Shown: piece after piece, positions 5,976 through 6,294 of the stretch | How the letters are laid out: every line of letters starts with the position of its first letter | Numbering within the stretch: the stretch's first letter is position 1 | DNA from: an uncultured archaeon | GTDB lineage: Archaea; Thermoproteota; Nitrososphaeria; Nitrososphaerales; CALBXV01 | Assembly (NCBI GenBank): GCA_937890045.1 | Contig: CALBXV010000035.1 | Coordinates: 1-6,294 of the forward strand | Direction: 5' to 3' | Length of the DNA: 6,294 nucleotides | The notes under the pieces: model-generated | Told to the model about the DNA's origin: nothing | Database searches by the model: none | Seen by the model: the letters and a program-made list of their open reading frames with translations, nothing else | Position numbers and translations under genes: made by a program

Positions 5976-6294
5976 ATTTTATTTTTAATTCTCCTATCAT
6001 TCTTAACGCATCTAATAATCCTTCAGCATATCCAATACTTAATATTGCTAGTTCATCTTTTCCCTCATTATAAAATCTTTCTGAATCTGAAATATAACAT
6101 TCAATGTTATTAAATAACTGATCAAATTTGTGTTGTGTACCTATTTGATTTCTAGCTAATTCTAATGCTCTTTTAGTATTAGGAATATATTTTTTAACCA
6201 TATTTTCTGATAAGCGTTTTGCTATGTTCCCTTCAGTTTGTTTAGAATAAATATTTAATGTCTTTAAAGCCTCTTGTTCAGTAAAATGTAATTT
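5971..6294 (-). CDS. DUF357 family protein, probably cut by the window edge
   Basis: The C-terminal 76 residues from an ATG at 6201 match the DUF357 family. This is a small, mainly alpha-helical archaeal protein of unknown function with the typical ending KDELAILSIGYAEGLLDALRM. The frame stays open upstream of that ATG for 31 more codons to the window edge. This stretch has base composition like coding DNA rather than the nearly pure A/T spacers seen elsewhere, and all other frames across it contain stops. The upstream part includes EQEALKTLNIYSKQTEGNIA, a plausible helix. I therefore annotate a partial gene with its true start outside the window. The alternative is a complete 76-codon gene starting at 6201, with no promoter or Shine-Dalgarno visible before it. 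It lies 4 bp upstream of ribL in the same operon, so a link to flavin metabolism is possible but unproven. Confidence 0.75.
   Translation of the reverse strand, partial: KLHFTEQEALKTLNIYSKQTEGNIAKRLSENMVKKYIPNTKRALELARNQIGTQHKFDQLFNNIECYISDSERFYNEGKDELAILSIGYAEGLLDALRMIGELKIKW

Overview
This window looks like archaeal chromosomal DNA, very AT-rich, and most consistent with a low-GC member of the Nitrososphaerota (Thaumarchaeota). The archaeal signature comes from four things: a CTP-dependent riboflavin kinase with an N-terminal winged-helix domain, a RibL-type FAD synthase, a DUF357 protein, and a tRNA-Lys(CTT) gene with an 11-nt intron at position 37/38. The phylum is an inference from gene content and base composition. 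No ribosomal RNA or other decisive marker is present.

Layout. The left edge holds the C-terminal end of a PAS-domain protein (+). Ten bases later comes a complete LLM-class (F420/flavin-dependent) oxidoreductase (+). An AT-rich spacer of about 200 bp carries the intron-containing tRNA-Lys gene on the minus strand. Next are queC (+, archaeosine precursor preQ0 synthesis) and a fold-type II PLP serine/threonine dehydratase-like enzyme (+), both starting with TTG. The dehydratase overlaps tail-to-tail by 11 bp with a minus-strand metallo-beta-lactamase-fold hydrolase of the glyoxalase II / persulfide dioxygenase type. Upstream of that on the same strand is a stand-alone NAD(P)H-hydrate epimerase. 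A 76-bp divergent promoter region separates it from the riboflavin kinase (+). The kinase converges, with an 18-bp gap, on a minus-strand pair: a DUF357 gene followed by a winged-helix/FAD-synthase fusion.

How the genes fit together. The right half is a cofactor neighbourhood. Riboflavin to FMN (RibK) and FMN to FAD (RibL) are encoded side by side, next to an NAD(P)HX repair enzyme. The LLM oxidoreductase on the left probably uses F420 or FMN. Both flavin enzymes carry a DNA-binding-type winged helix at the N terminus. For the kinase this matches the known RbkR regulator-kinase architecture. For the FAD synthase it is the most interesting architecture in the window.

Signals. Intergenic regions are short and almost pure A/T. 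Several first genes have no Shine-Dalgarno sequence and have TATA-like boxes about 26-28 bp before the start codon, which suggests leaderless transcripts. The one clear Shine-Dalgarno (GGTGA) precedes the internal operon gene ribL. There are no mobile elements, CRISPR arrays or long repeats. I see solid housekeeping genes with a few unusual details, and no wholly new system.
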